The notes beneath the pieces are model-generated. The model was not told the origin of the DNA. It searched no databases and was given only the letters and a program-made list of their open reading frames with translations. 14,323 bases of DNA from Mayfieldus sp038317345 (GTDB taxonomy: Bacteria > Actinomycetota > Thermoleophilia > Solirubrobacterales > 70-9), in NCBI GenBank assembly GCA_038317345.1, contig JBBQBH010000063.1:1-14323 (forward strand), written 5' to 3'. Shown here one piece after another: positions 1 through 6,437 of the stretch (positions are counted from its first letter, which is position 1; each line of letters opens with the position of its first letter). Made by a program: the position numbers and the translations under genes.

Positions 1-135
1 TCCGGCGGCCCGGTCGGAGTCGGTGCGGCGACCGCGAAGTCGATGGCGCTTAACATCGTCTTAGTCCACATCATCGGAATGACAGGGACCCTGGTCTTCT
101 GGGGTGCCAACCCCAGAGCGCCGATTGGAGGTTGA
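1..135 (+). CDS. MlaE/YrbE-family ABC transporter permease, C-terminal end (5' truncated by window)
   Basis: Frame 1 is open from the first base to TGA at 133-135 and gives 44 residues. They include GPVGVGAATAKSMALN, a hydrophobic helix (IVLVHIIGMTGTLVFWG) and a final NPRAPIGG. The GPVGVGxATAxS block followed by a last helix and an N-P-R-x-P-I-G-G end is the typical C-terminus of MlaE/YrbE permeases, the membrane subunits of Mla/Mce phospholipid importers. The stop lies one base before the GTG of the ATPase gene, as expected for a permease-ATPase pair in one transcript. Only the last segment is visible, so substrate and start cannot be judged. Family assignment is good for such a short piece because the neighbour is an MlaF-type ATPase. 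Confidence 0.8.
   Translation, partial: SGGPVGVGAATAKSMALNIVLVHIIGMTGTLVFWGANPRAPIGG
127..132 (+). promoter_or_regulatory. Ribosome binding site deciding the GTG-137 start
   Basis: GGAGGT sits four bases before GTG at 137, inside the last codons of the permease gene. An in-frame ATG at 104 lies within the permease coding sequence and has no comparable Shine-Dalgarno, so GTG-137 (protein beginning MARFGRKDDDK) is the better start. Confidence 0.75.
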
Positions 136-136
136 C

Positions 137-1300
137 GTGGCGAGATTTGGACGCAAGGACGACGACAAGGGCTCCGAATGGGTCCCGGATCAGAAGGACA
201 AGGGGGCCGAGGAGCCGTTCGTCGGCTACCCCGGGGAGGGGCAGTACGACGCCGAGCGGGTCGAGGAGGAGATCTACGACCAGCGGGACCAGGGTGTCGA
301 GGTGGTGGCCGAGGGCGCCGATGAGGAGCCGCGGCCCGGCAGTTTGACCGAGCAGGCGGCGCGCGATGCCGAGGCCAGGGCTGACGCCGCCGCGGCACAG
401 TCCGGACAGGCGCAGGCCGGCAACGGCGGCCCGCACGTCGCGGGGGACGGAGCGACGCTCGGGCGCGACTTCATAATTCCAGGCGTCGATTCCGAGGACT
501 CGGACCCCTACCGCTGGCACACCGGCAAGAAGCGCGACCACGGCGGTACCGACGCGATTGAGATCATCGACCTCGTCAAGCAGTTCGGCCGCACCCGGAT
601 CCTCAACGGCCTCAACCTCGGGTTGCCCGACACCCAGATCTCGATGGTGCTCGGGCCCTCGGGCACCGGCAAGAGCGTCTTGATCAAGCACATCGTCGGG
701 CTGCTCTACCCGGACTCCGGCGACGTTCTCGTGCACGGCGAGTCGATCCCGAGCATGAGCGACGACGAGCTTTTCGAGGTGCGCAAGAAGTTCGGCCTGC
801 TGTTCCAGGACGGGGCGCTGTTCGGCTCGATGAACATTTACGACAACGTCGCCTTTCCGCTGCGCCAGCACACCGACAAGGGCGAGGAGGAGATCGGCGA
901 GATCGTCAACCGCCGGTTGAAGGAGGTCGGGCTTGCCGAGGCGCTCCACCACATGCCCAACGAGCTGTCGGGCGGGATGCGCAAGCGAGCCGGCTTCGCG
1001 CGGGCCCTGGTGCTCGACCCGGCGATCGTCATGTTCGACGAGCCCGACTCGGGCCTCGACCCCGTGCGCACGGCGCTGCTCTGTGAGCTGATCCGCGAGG
1101 TGCACGATGAGAATGGCGGTTGCTACCTGGTGATCAGCCACGATCTCGGCACGGCACGGCGGATCGCCGACTTCATCGCCGTGCTCTGGAAGGGCAAGAT
1201 CGTCGAGAGCGGTCCGAAGGAGGAGCTCTTCAACTCGGAGAACGAGTTCGTCTCGCAGTTCCTCAACGCCGAGGTCACCGGGCCGCTCGCGATGGATTAG
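137..1300 (+). CDS. MlaF/MceG-like ABC transporter ATP-binding protein with long acidic N-terminal extension
   Basis: The product is the ATPase of an Mce/Mla-type lipid importer, 387 residues from GTG-137. The ABC domain starts near residue 139. Walker A is GPSGTGKS (173-180), the signature LSGGM begins at 277, Walker B ends in D301-E302 and the switch histidine is H335. The strings GMRKRAGFARAL and FDEPDSGLDPVR are characteristic of the MlaF/Mkl/MceG branch. Residues 1 to about 135 are not part of a normal ATPase: they are rich in Asp, Glu, Gly and Ala, low in complexity and probably disordered. MlaF proteins are usually about 270 residues, so the extension roughly accounts for the excess. 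The gene follows the permease by one base and probably shares its transcript. An RND/MMPL lipid-exporter-like gene follows after 53 bases. The ATPase family is secure; the lipid substrate is inferred. Confidence 0.9.
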   Translation: MARFGRKDDDKGSEWVPDQKDKGAEEPFVGYPGEGQYDAERVEEEIYDQRDQGVEVVAEGADEEPRPGSLTEQAARDAEARADAAAAQSGQAQAGNGGPHVAGDGATLGRDFIIPGVDSEDSDPYRWHTGKKRDHGGTDAIEIIDLVKQFGRTRILNGLNLGLPDTQISMVLGPSGTGKSVLIKHIVGLLYPDSGDVLVHGESIPSMSDDELFEVRKKFGLLFQDGALFGSMNIYDNVAFPLRQHTDKGEEEIGEIVNRRLKEVGLAEALHHMPNELSGGMRKRAGFARALVLDPAIVMFDEPDSGLDPVRTALLCELIREVHDENGGCYLVISHDLGTARRIADFIAVLWKGKIVESGPKEELFNSENEFVSQFLNAEVTGPLAMD

Positions 1301-1341
1301 GCCCAGCCGAGCGCATCGGCGCTCCGGTCTTGTTCTGGCCC

Positions 1342-1347
1342 TAACCT
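1342..1347 (+). promoter_or_regulatory. -10-like box TAACCT placing a start site at the GTG of the RND gene
   Basis: TAACCT (TANNNT type) ends six bases before GTG-1354, and no Shine-Dalgarno precedes that GTG. This spacing would put the transcription start on or next to the start codon, giving a leaderless mRNA. No clear -35 is seen. The same arrangement recurs before three other genes in the window. Confidence 0.4.
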
Positions 1348-1353
1348 TTCCTC

Positions 1354-4227
1354 GTGACTGCAGGCGAGATGTTTGGCCGCATCGGCGGCTGGTCGGCGCG
1401 GCATGCGCGTTTGCTGCTCATCGTGACGCTGGTGGTTGCGGCGGCTGCGGCGGTCGGCGCATCGAGGCTGCGCACCGACGCCGGCACCGACACGCTGGTC
1501 GACAGCGACTCTCAGAGTTTCCAGGCGACCGAGCAGTTCCGGCGCCTGTTCGGCGACGACGCCGTCGTGGTCCTGGTCGAGGGCGACCTTCGAAAGCTGG
1601 TCTTGACCGCAAACCTCGGCAGGCTGCTGCGTCTGGAAGGTTGCCTCTCCGGCAACGTCCCGAAGAACGTCAAGTCGCTGCCCGGCGCCTGCACCGAGAT
1701 AGCCCAGATGAAGCCCGCGAAGGTCGTCTACGGGCCGGCCACTTTCCTCAACCAGGCGGCGCTGGGGATCCAGGCGGCGCTCGGCGGTCAGATCAAGCAA
1801 ACGCAGGCACGCGCCCTCGCCGCTGCCCGCGGCGCCGCGCAGGCCGCTGCCGCGCAGGGTCTGTCGAAGGCAGGGCAGCGGCAAGCGGCGAACGCCGCGG
1901 CCCAGGGGGTCAGCAGGCAGTTCCAGCAGCGCCTGCTGCAGGCGGCAGCGCAGTACGGCATCACCCGACTTCCGCAGATCGACGATCCGCTGTTCGTCAG
2001 CCAGGTCGTCTTCGACACCCGCCAACAGCCCGGCACCCCGAAGGCCCGCTTCGCCTACCTGTTCCCGAATCGCAATTCGGCACTGATCGCGATCCGCTTG
2101 CGTCCCAACCTCAGCGACTCCGAGCGCCATCGGGCCCTGGGGTTGATCCGCGATGCGGTCTACGACACTACGCCGCGCAAGGCCTGCAACAACAAGCCGT
2201 GCTTCGCGCTGCAGGGAGCTCGTTACGTGATCAGCGGGGCCCCCGTGGTCGTCGACGGCGTGGCGAGCAAGCTGCGGACCGCCCTGCTTGTCCTCTTCGC
2301 CGCGGCGCTCGTGGTCATGGCAGCGACCCTGGCGATCGTCTTTCGCTCCCGACTTCGCTTGTTGCCGCTGGCCCTGGCCCTTGCCACCACCGCGATCACC
2401 TTTGGGCTCAGCTGGTTGGTCGGCGGCTCGCTGACGATCGCCGCGATCGCCGTGCTCCCGATCCTGATCGGCCTCGCCGTCGACTATGCGATCCAGCTCC
2501 AGGCACGCTTCGACGAAGCGGAAGCCTCCGGGGCCAGCGGCGTCGAGGCGGCGCGGGTCGCGGCTGCTCGCTCTGCGCCTGTGATCGGCACCGCCTGCCT
2601 GGCCTCCGCAGCCGGCTTCTGTGTGCTTTTGCTTTCGCCGGTGCCGATGGTGCGCGGCTTCGGGCTGATGCTGGTCGCCGGGGTGGTGATTGGATTCGGA
2701 CTGGCGCTGACGGCTGGTTTCGCGGCGCTTGCGCTGCGTACCGGAAGCAAGGAGGCAGAGCGCAGAAATGCCGAACGGGCGCAGAGGTCGGAGGCGGGCG
2801 AAAAGCTGGCGGCCCGCGCCCGGCGCATCGGACAACGGGCCGGTTCGCTGCGCGACCGGATCGGGAACCGGAGCGGTTCGTTCGGCACCGAGGCGCTCGC
2901 GATCTCGATCCGCAGCCCCGCCCGGGTGCTGGCCGCGGCGGGCGCCCTGGCGCTCTGCGGTTGGCTCGTCGCCCCCCGCATTCCAGTGCAGTCCGATTTC
3001 ACGAAGCTCGTGCCGCAGGACATGCGCGAGGTCCGCGACCTGCACGAGCTTCAGAACGCCACCGGGGTCTCGGGCGAGCTCGACGTCACCGGCCATGCCC
3101 CCGACCTGACCGACCCGAAACTGATCGAGTGGATGACCAGCTTCAAGAAGCGGGTGCTCTCAGAGCATGGCTTCAGAGGTGAGTTCCCGAGCTGTCGCAA
3201 GGCCGAGATCTGCCCCGGCACCTCGCCGACCGACTTCTTCACGAACCCGGGCGAGCCGCTGACCAGCTCGCGCATCGAGCAGGTCTTCAGCGCGATTCCG
3301 GCCTACGACCGCCAGGCCGTGCTGAGCAGCGGCCCGCATAGCGGCGAGCTCGGCCACACCGCCAGCATCTCGTTCGGCATTCGGGTGATGCCCCTCGACG
3401 ACCAGCAGAAGCTGATCGACGACATCCGCGGCGAGATCGATCCGCCGGGCGCCACCGGGCCTCCGGCCGGCACGGTCGTGCGGCTCGCCGGGCTGCCGGT
3501 GCTTGCTGCCGCCTCGAACGCCTCGCTGACCAGCAGCCGCTACTGGCTCACCCTCGCCGGGCTGGCCGCCGTGGCGCTGGCGCTGCTTGCCGTCTACCGC
3601 TCGTTCCGGCGGGCGCTGGTGCCACTGATCCCGATCGTGCTTGCCACCGGCTGGGCGTCACTGGTGTTGTTTGCCAGCCATATCAAGCTCAACCCGATGT
3701 CGGCGACCCTGGGCGCCCTGGTGATCGCTATTGCCACCGAGTTCAGCGTCATCCTCGCCTCGCGCTACCGCGAAGAGCGCGCCGAGGGCCGATCGGTGGG
3801 CGAGGCGCTGCGCCAGTCCTACGCGCGAACCGGTGCGGCCGTGCTGGCATCGGGGTTGACCGCGATCGCCGGCTTCGCGACGTTGATCGTGACCGCGATC
3901 CCGGGCCTCGGCGACTACGACTTTCCGATGTTGCGCGACTTCGGCTTCGTCACCGTCGTCGACCTCGGTGTGGCGCTGCTCGGAGTGATGCTGGTGCTCC
4001 CCGCGGTGCTGGTTTGGGCCGAGGCCGGCTTCGAGCTTCCGCGTCTGCCAACGCTGCCACGTTCTGGCAAGCGAAAGTCGAGCATGGCTAGGACGCAGGG
4101 AGCCGGAATAGCAGCGCTATTCCGGCGACTGAGGACCTCGCGCTTCGCGCTCGCACCGCGCCTTCGGCGCTCAGGCGAAGACTTGCAGCAGCCAGAACGA
4201 GGAGGGCGTTGGTGGACGCGGCACTAG
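1354..4227 (+). CDS. RND/MMPL-family (HAE3-like) membrane transporter
   Basis: A 957-residue polytopic protein with the two-repeat RND layout. TM1 is at about 19-38, a large extracytoplasmic loop follows, TM2-6 lie at about 310-460, TM7 near 525-545, a second large loop, and TM8-12 at about 730-890. TM4 carries GLAVDYAIQLQARF with D377-Y378, the proton-relay position of MMPL/RND transporters. The matching site of the second half reads ATEFSVILASRYREE, with E796-F797 instead of Asp-Tyr. The first loop contains an Ala/Gln-rich, probably coiled-coil stretch (about 130-215). Cysteine pairs in the loops (for example KACNNKPC) may form disulfides. The start is GTG-1354; ATG-1369 is an alternative. 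Its position after an Mla/Mce permease-ATPase pair suggests lipid or hopanoid-type cargo, which is inferred. Residues from about 912 onward are encoded by a hairpin repeat and the DNA behind it and are probably not ancestral. Confidence 0.88.
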   Translation: MTAGEMFGRIGGWSARHARLLLIVTLVVAAAAAVGASRLRTDAGTDTLVDSDSQSFQATEQFRRLFGDDAVVVLVEGDLRKLVLTANLGRLLRLEGCLSGNVPKNVKSLPGACTEIAQMKPAKVVYGPATFLNQAALGIQAALGGQIKQTQARALAAARGAAQAAAAQGLSKAGQRQAANAAAQGVSRQFQQRLLQAAAQYGITRLPQIDDPLFVSQVVFDTRQQPGTPKARFAYLFPNRNSALIAIRLRPNLSDSERHRALGLIRDAVYDTTPRKACNNKPCFALQGARYVISGAPVVVDGVASKLRTALLVLFAAALVVMAATLAIVFRSRLRLLPLALALATTAITFGLSWLVGGSLTIAAIAVLPILIGLAVDYAIQLQARFDEAEASGASGVEAARVAAARSAPVIGTACLASAAGFCVLLLSPVPMVRGFGLMLVAGVVIGFGLALTAGFAALALRTGSKEAERRNAERAQRSEAGEKLAARARRIGQRAGSLRDRIGNRSGSFGTEALAISIRSPARVLAAAGALALCGWLVAPRIPVQSDFTKLVPQDMREVRDLHELQNATGVSGELDVTGHAPDLTDPKLIEWMTSFKKRVLSEHGFRGEFPSCRKAEICPGTSPTDFFTNPGEPLTSSRIEQVFSAIPAYDRQAVLSSGPHSGELGHTASISFGIRVMPLDDQQKLIDDIRGEIDPPGATGPPAGTVVRLAGLPVLAAASNASLTSSRYWLTLAGLAAVALALLAVYRSFRRALVPLIPIVLATGWASLVLFASHIKLNPMSATLGALVIAIATEFSVILASRYREERAEGRSVGEALRQSYARTGAAVLASGLTAIAGFATLIVTAIPGLGDYDFPMLRDFGFVTVVDLGVALLGVMLVLPAVLVWAEAGFELPRLPTLPRSGKRKSSMARTQGAGIAALFRRLRTSRFALAPRLRRSGEDLQQPERGGRWWTRH
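4091..4136 (+). repeat. Hairpin repeat R1, copy 1 (inside the 3' end of the RND gene)
   Basis: A 46-base unit begins GGACGCAGGGAGCC and ends GGCGACTGAGGAC around an 11-bp perfect stem: GCCGGAATAGC (4102-4112), loop AGC, GCTATTCCGGC (4116-4126). It matches copy 2 (5071-5116) at 40 of 46 positions in the same orientation. The stem differs by G-C versus T-A at a paired position, so base pairing is kept. Short GGA/GA asymmetry and CAG/CTG flanks could extend the stem through tandem G-A pairs. Behind it (4139-4190) lie two further small hairpins of the type GCGC-TTC-GCGC and GCGCC-TTC-GGCGC. Confidence 0.8.
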
Positions 4228-4274
4228 CCCGGGTCCGGCTCCCGTGGCGGCGCCTGGCCGCCTCGAGGCGGTGA
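4199..4274 (+). other. Strong Shine-Dalgarno and GTG opening a 20-codon frame
   Basis: GAGGAGG (4199-4205) stands six bases before GTG-4212, the best ribosome site near this junction. The frame it opens gives only VDAALARVRLPWRRLAASRR and stops at 4272-4274. The thioredoxin-like gene is in another frame. It may be a short upstream peptide coupling translation from the RND gene, or the remnant of an N-terminus lost by a frameshift. I cannot tell which. Confidence 0.3.
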
Positions 4275-5014
4275 ACTCGCCGGGCCCCGAGGGCGGTGGG
4301 GATGGCCCCAAGGGGATTGCGGGGCGCCGCACGATGGGCTCCGCGCCGCGCCCGGGGCGCGGCTACTCGACCGTCGTCGGCCTCTTGTTCCTCGCGGTGA
4401 TCGTCGTCTGGACGATCCACTCCATCAACACCCACAACCAAGGCATCCTCGGGCTCAACAAAGCGAGCACCGACGAGCCGCTGGCCGAGTTCGCGGTGCC
4501 GGTCGCCGCAAGCAATCTCGAAGGCGACGCGAACATCGCCCAGGACGACTGCGAAAGCGACCAGCTGCCCTGCCCTGCCGACCAGCGCCGCACCCCTGCC
4601 TGCAAGGTGAGGGGGCCGAACGTGATCCGGGTCTGTGACTACTTCAACCTGCCCCTGGTGATCTCGTTCTGGTTCACGCGCGGGGGCAATTGCGAGGATC
4701 AACAGGACGTGGTCAGCGCGGTTTCGCGGCGCTACCGTGGGCGCGTGAACTTCCTCTCCATCGACGTGCGCGACAGTCGCGGCAGCGTCCGCGATCTGGT
4801 TCGCGGGCGAGGTTGGCGAATGCCGGTCGGCTATGACCACGACGGTGCCCTCTCGACCCTGTATCGGGTCGGCGGTTGCCCGACTTTCGTCTACGCCTAC
4901 CCCGGCGGGATCCTCGAGTCGGCGAGCATCGGCGACCTCGGTCCGTCGGAGCTCACGGCGAAGGTGGACGCGTTGGTGGCCGCCAGCCGGCGCAAGGAGC
5001 GCGCCGATCGCTAG
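4244..5014 (+). CDS. Membrane-anchored thioredoxin-fold protein with atypical active site
   Basis: Counting from GTG-4244 (256 residues), a Gly/Pro-rich N-terminus precedes one membrane segment (about 43-60, YSTVVGLLFLAVIVVWTIHS). The rest is predicted outside the membrane. The C-terminal half has thioredoxin-fold landmarks: LPLVISFWFTRGGNC (ending C150) as strand and active-site turn, NFLSIDVRD, then a cis-proline loop GGCPTFVYA (C212-P213) and a final helix. The usual C-x-x-C is reduced to G-x-x-C, and a cysteine precedes the cis-proline. C103, C110, C120 and C131 lie between anchor and fold. Redox or disulfide handling of envelope proteins is a fair guess, but not a standard oxidoreductase mechanism. 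The start is uncertain: ATG-4334 (MGSAPRPGRGYS) is equally credible, although G/C third positions between 4244 and 4334 look coding. The gene lies between two copies of repeat R1. Confidence 0.7.
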   Translation: MAAPGRLEAVNSPGPEGGGDGPKGIAGRRTMGSAPRPGRGYSTVVGLLFLAVIVVWTIHSINTHNQGILGLNKASTDEPLAEFAVPVAASNLEGDANIAQDDCESDQLPCPADQRRTPACKVRGPNVIRVCDYFNLPLVISFWFTRGGNCEDQQDVVSAVSRRYRGRVNFLSIDVRDSRGSVRDLVRGRGWRMPVGYDHDGALSTLYRVGGCPTFVYAYPGGILESASIGDLGPSELTAKVDALVAASRRKERADR

Positions 5015-5070
5015 TGGTCATTCTCGTGACGTTGACCAGGAAATGGCGAGATCCAGATGTCGACAGGCAA

Positions 5071-5116
5071 GGACGCAGGGAGCCTGAATAGTGGACCTAT
5101 TCAGGCGACTGAGGAC
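5071..5116 (+). repeat. Hairpin repeat R1, copy 2
   Basis: This is the same 46-base unit as at 4091-4136, in direct orientation. The stem is GCCTGAATAG (5082-5091), loop TGGAC, CTATTCAGGC (5097-5106), with identical flanks GGACGCAGGGA and GACTGAGGAC. Weaker similarity continues about 15 bases upstream (GTCGA..GGC.A). A second hairpin follows: ATGGCGGC (5122-5129), 8-nt loop, GCCGCCAT (5138-5145). This DNA fills most of the 162-base gap between the thioredoxin-like gene and the B3/B4 gene. An open frame from ATG-5057 runs through it but is judged non-coding. Confidence 0.8.
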
Positions 5117-5176
5117 GCAGCATGGCGGCAATCTGGAGCCGCCATTTACGGTCAAACGTTGCGGGAAGGGCCACTG

Positions 5177-5851
5177 ATGGGGGGCGAGGGAGGGGTAGCC
5201 GGACTGCCCGCCGAGGGCGAGGCGGTCCCCGAGCGTGGCTGGGTCGCGCCAGCGGTCGCCGACGAGTTCCCCGGGCTGAGCCTCTCCTGGACCACGGTCG
5301 AGGCCCACTCCGGTAAAAGCCCGCGCCAGGTCAAGGATCGCCTGCGTGAGCTCTCGAACCGCTTTCACGGCGGTCACGCGATCCAGATGCGCCAGCGCCC
5401 GATCCCATGGGCCTACCGGGTCTTCTTCCGTCAGATCGGGCTCGATCCCGACCAGACCCGCACCCCGATCGAGGAGCTTGCCCTGGAGCGGATGAAGAAG
5501 GGCGCTTTCGTGAGCCGCAGCCAGCTCGACGATGCGCTGACGATCGCGATCGTCGAGACCGGCGTCGCCGTGCGCGCCTTCGACGCCGACCGCACCGAGG
5601 GGCGCATGGGGGTTCGCGCCTCGGCGCCCGGTGAGGCGCTCGAGGGCAGGCCGGGGAAGCTGCCATCGGGGACGCTCGTGATCGCCGACGAACGACGGCC
5701 CGTGGCGCTGCTCTTCGGAGCCACGGCCGAGGGCCGCGGTGTGCATCCGAAGACCGCCCGCATCACCCTCGCCGCGCTCGCCGTCAAGGGCGTGCCCGAT
5801 ATCGCCGTCGAAGAGGCCTTGTGGCTGGCGACGGCGGCCTTGACCATCTAG
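5177..5851 (+). CDS. Stand-alone B3/B4 (PheRS beta-type editing) domain protein
   Basis: A 224-residue cytoplasmic protein resembling the B3/B4 domain of phenylalanyl-tRNA synthetase beta, which hydrolyses Tyr mis-attached to tRNA-Phe. The family-like features run from about residue 30: DEFPGLSLSWTTVEAH, a helical region, the core PIPWAYRVFFRQIGLDPDQTR with ELALERMKKG, SRSQLDDALTIAIVETGVAVRAFD, then SGTLVIADERRPVALLFG and the C-terminal KTARITLAALAVKGVPD block. Nothing else of PheRS is present. Free-standing B3/B4 proteins are known and are thought to act in trans on mischarged tRNA or on related adducts; the substrate here is unknown. ATG-5177 was chosen because GGGAAGGG stands six bases before it. 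The in-frame ATG-5057 would force translation through repeat R1. TACGGT at 5147-5152 is a possible -10. Confidence 0.75.
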   Translation: MGGEGGVAGLPAEGEAVPERGWVAPAVADEFPGLSLSWTTVEAHSGKSPRQVKDRLRELSNRFHGGHAIQMRQRPIPWAYRVFFRQIGLDPDQTRTPIEELALERMKKGAFVSRSQLDDALTIAIVETGVAVRAFDADRTEGRMGVRASAPGEALEGRPGKLPSGTLVIADERRPVALLFGATAEGRGVHPKTARITLAALAVKGVPDIAVEEALWLATAALTI

Positions 5852-5885
5852 AATCGGCTGGCCGCCAACGTCTGCGAAGGGACCG

Positions 5886-6437
5886 ATGCCGGAGCTGATT
5901 AGGGAGCTTGAGCACCGAACCGGAGCGCCTCCGTTCACGGGACGCCTCGCTGATCTCCTGCACGGGGACGAGCGCCCGGCGCGGGTCGAGCTGCGAAGGC
6001 AGATTGCCCGCCTCGAGCTCGAGCTCTCGGAGCTCTTCATCTCCGCCTTTCCCCGCGGCGGGATCGCCTACGACGTCGCCGCCGCGGGCGGCCCGCGATT
6101 GCTCGGCATCGGCGAGTTGGAGCAGGTGCGCGACCGCTTGCTGACCCGGATCGCCGACGTGCGGGGCATCCTCGAGGACTGCGGTTACGTCGAGGAGCGA
6201 AACCGTGAGCTGCTCGAGCGGGTGATCGCGGAGCCCGAGAAATACCACTGGGTCCGCGTCTCCAACGAGGACATCGGCGAACCCGGCTGCCGACACTGGC
6301 ACTCGCGCCCCCGCTACGGATTGCTGGGGATGCTGATGGGCTGGTGGCGGGTCAAGATCTCCTCCGGTTGCCCGTTAGCCAAGGGACGCCCGGCGTCCCG
6401 ATCTCCTAGAAATGGCGAAGTCGCGCAAGCGCCGTAA
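5886..6437 (+). CDS. Uncharacterised protein with helical core and C-x-H-x-H...C cluster
   Basis: 183 residues, no signal peptide or clear membrane span. I do not recognise a named family. Residues 1-115 look helical and charged: RQIARLELELSELFISAF, GELEQVRDRLLTRIADVRGILEDCG, and ERNRELLERVIAEPEKY, suggesting a coiled-coil or helical bundle. The C-terminal part is denser in unusual residues: HWVRVSNEDIGEPGCRHWHS RPRYGLLGMLMGWW, then SSGCPL. C125, H127, H129 and C152 could bind a metal, which is inference from spacing only. The last ~25 residues are Arg/Pro-rich and may be a read-through tail. ATG-5886 has GAAGGGA at a suitable distance, and TAGAAT (5849-5854), overlapping the previous stop, is a plausible -10. 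The end overlaps the next gene by 26 bases. Confidence 0.6.
   Translation: MPELIRELEHRTGAPPFTGRLADLLHGDERPARVELRRQIARLELELSELFISAFPRGGIAYDVAAAGGPRLLGIGELEQVRDRLLTRIADVRGILEDCGYVEERNRELLERVIAEPEKYHWVRVSNEDIGEPGCRHWHSRPRYGLLGMLMGWWRVKISSGCPLAKGRPASRSPRNGEVAQAP
6383..6399. promoter_or_regulatory. 17-bp perfect palindrome just upstream of the small membrane protein gene
   Basis: GGGACGCC-C-GGCGTCCC ends 12 bases before ATG-6412. No Shine-Dalgarno is evident between it and the ATG. It could be an operator or an RNA hairpin. It lies within the last codons of the upstream gene, so a purely coding explanation is possible. Confidence 0.35.

Noticed and set aside
104..136. ATG-104 as start of the ATPase
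   Set aside because: It lies inside the permease coding sequence. GTG-137 has GGAGGT at the right distance and directly follows the permease stop.
1297..3096. Long minus-strand open frame (599 codons) antisense to the RND gene
   Set aside because: The composition is the usual shadow of high-GC coding on the opposite strand, with no family motifs, while the plus strand encodes a clear RND protein.
4139..4190. Intrinsic terminator after repeat R1 copy 1 (GCGCC-TTC-GGCGC hairpins)
   Set aside because: Short stems without a T-tract, located before the annotated stop codon of the RND frame.
5015..5038. Terminator after the thioredoxin-like gene (TGGTCA...TGACCA)
   Set aside because: Only a 6-bp stem with a 12-nt loop and no T-run; too weak to call.
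5057..5176. N-terminal 40-residue extension of the B3/B4 protein from ATG-5057
   Set aside because: It would be encoded entirely by hairpin repeat R1 copy 2 and the second hairpin, and the repeat is read differently at copy 1. ATG-5177 has a proper ribosome site.
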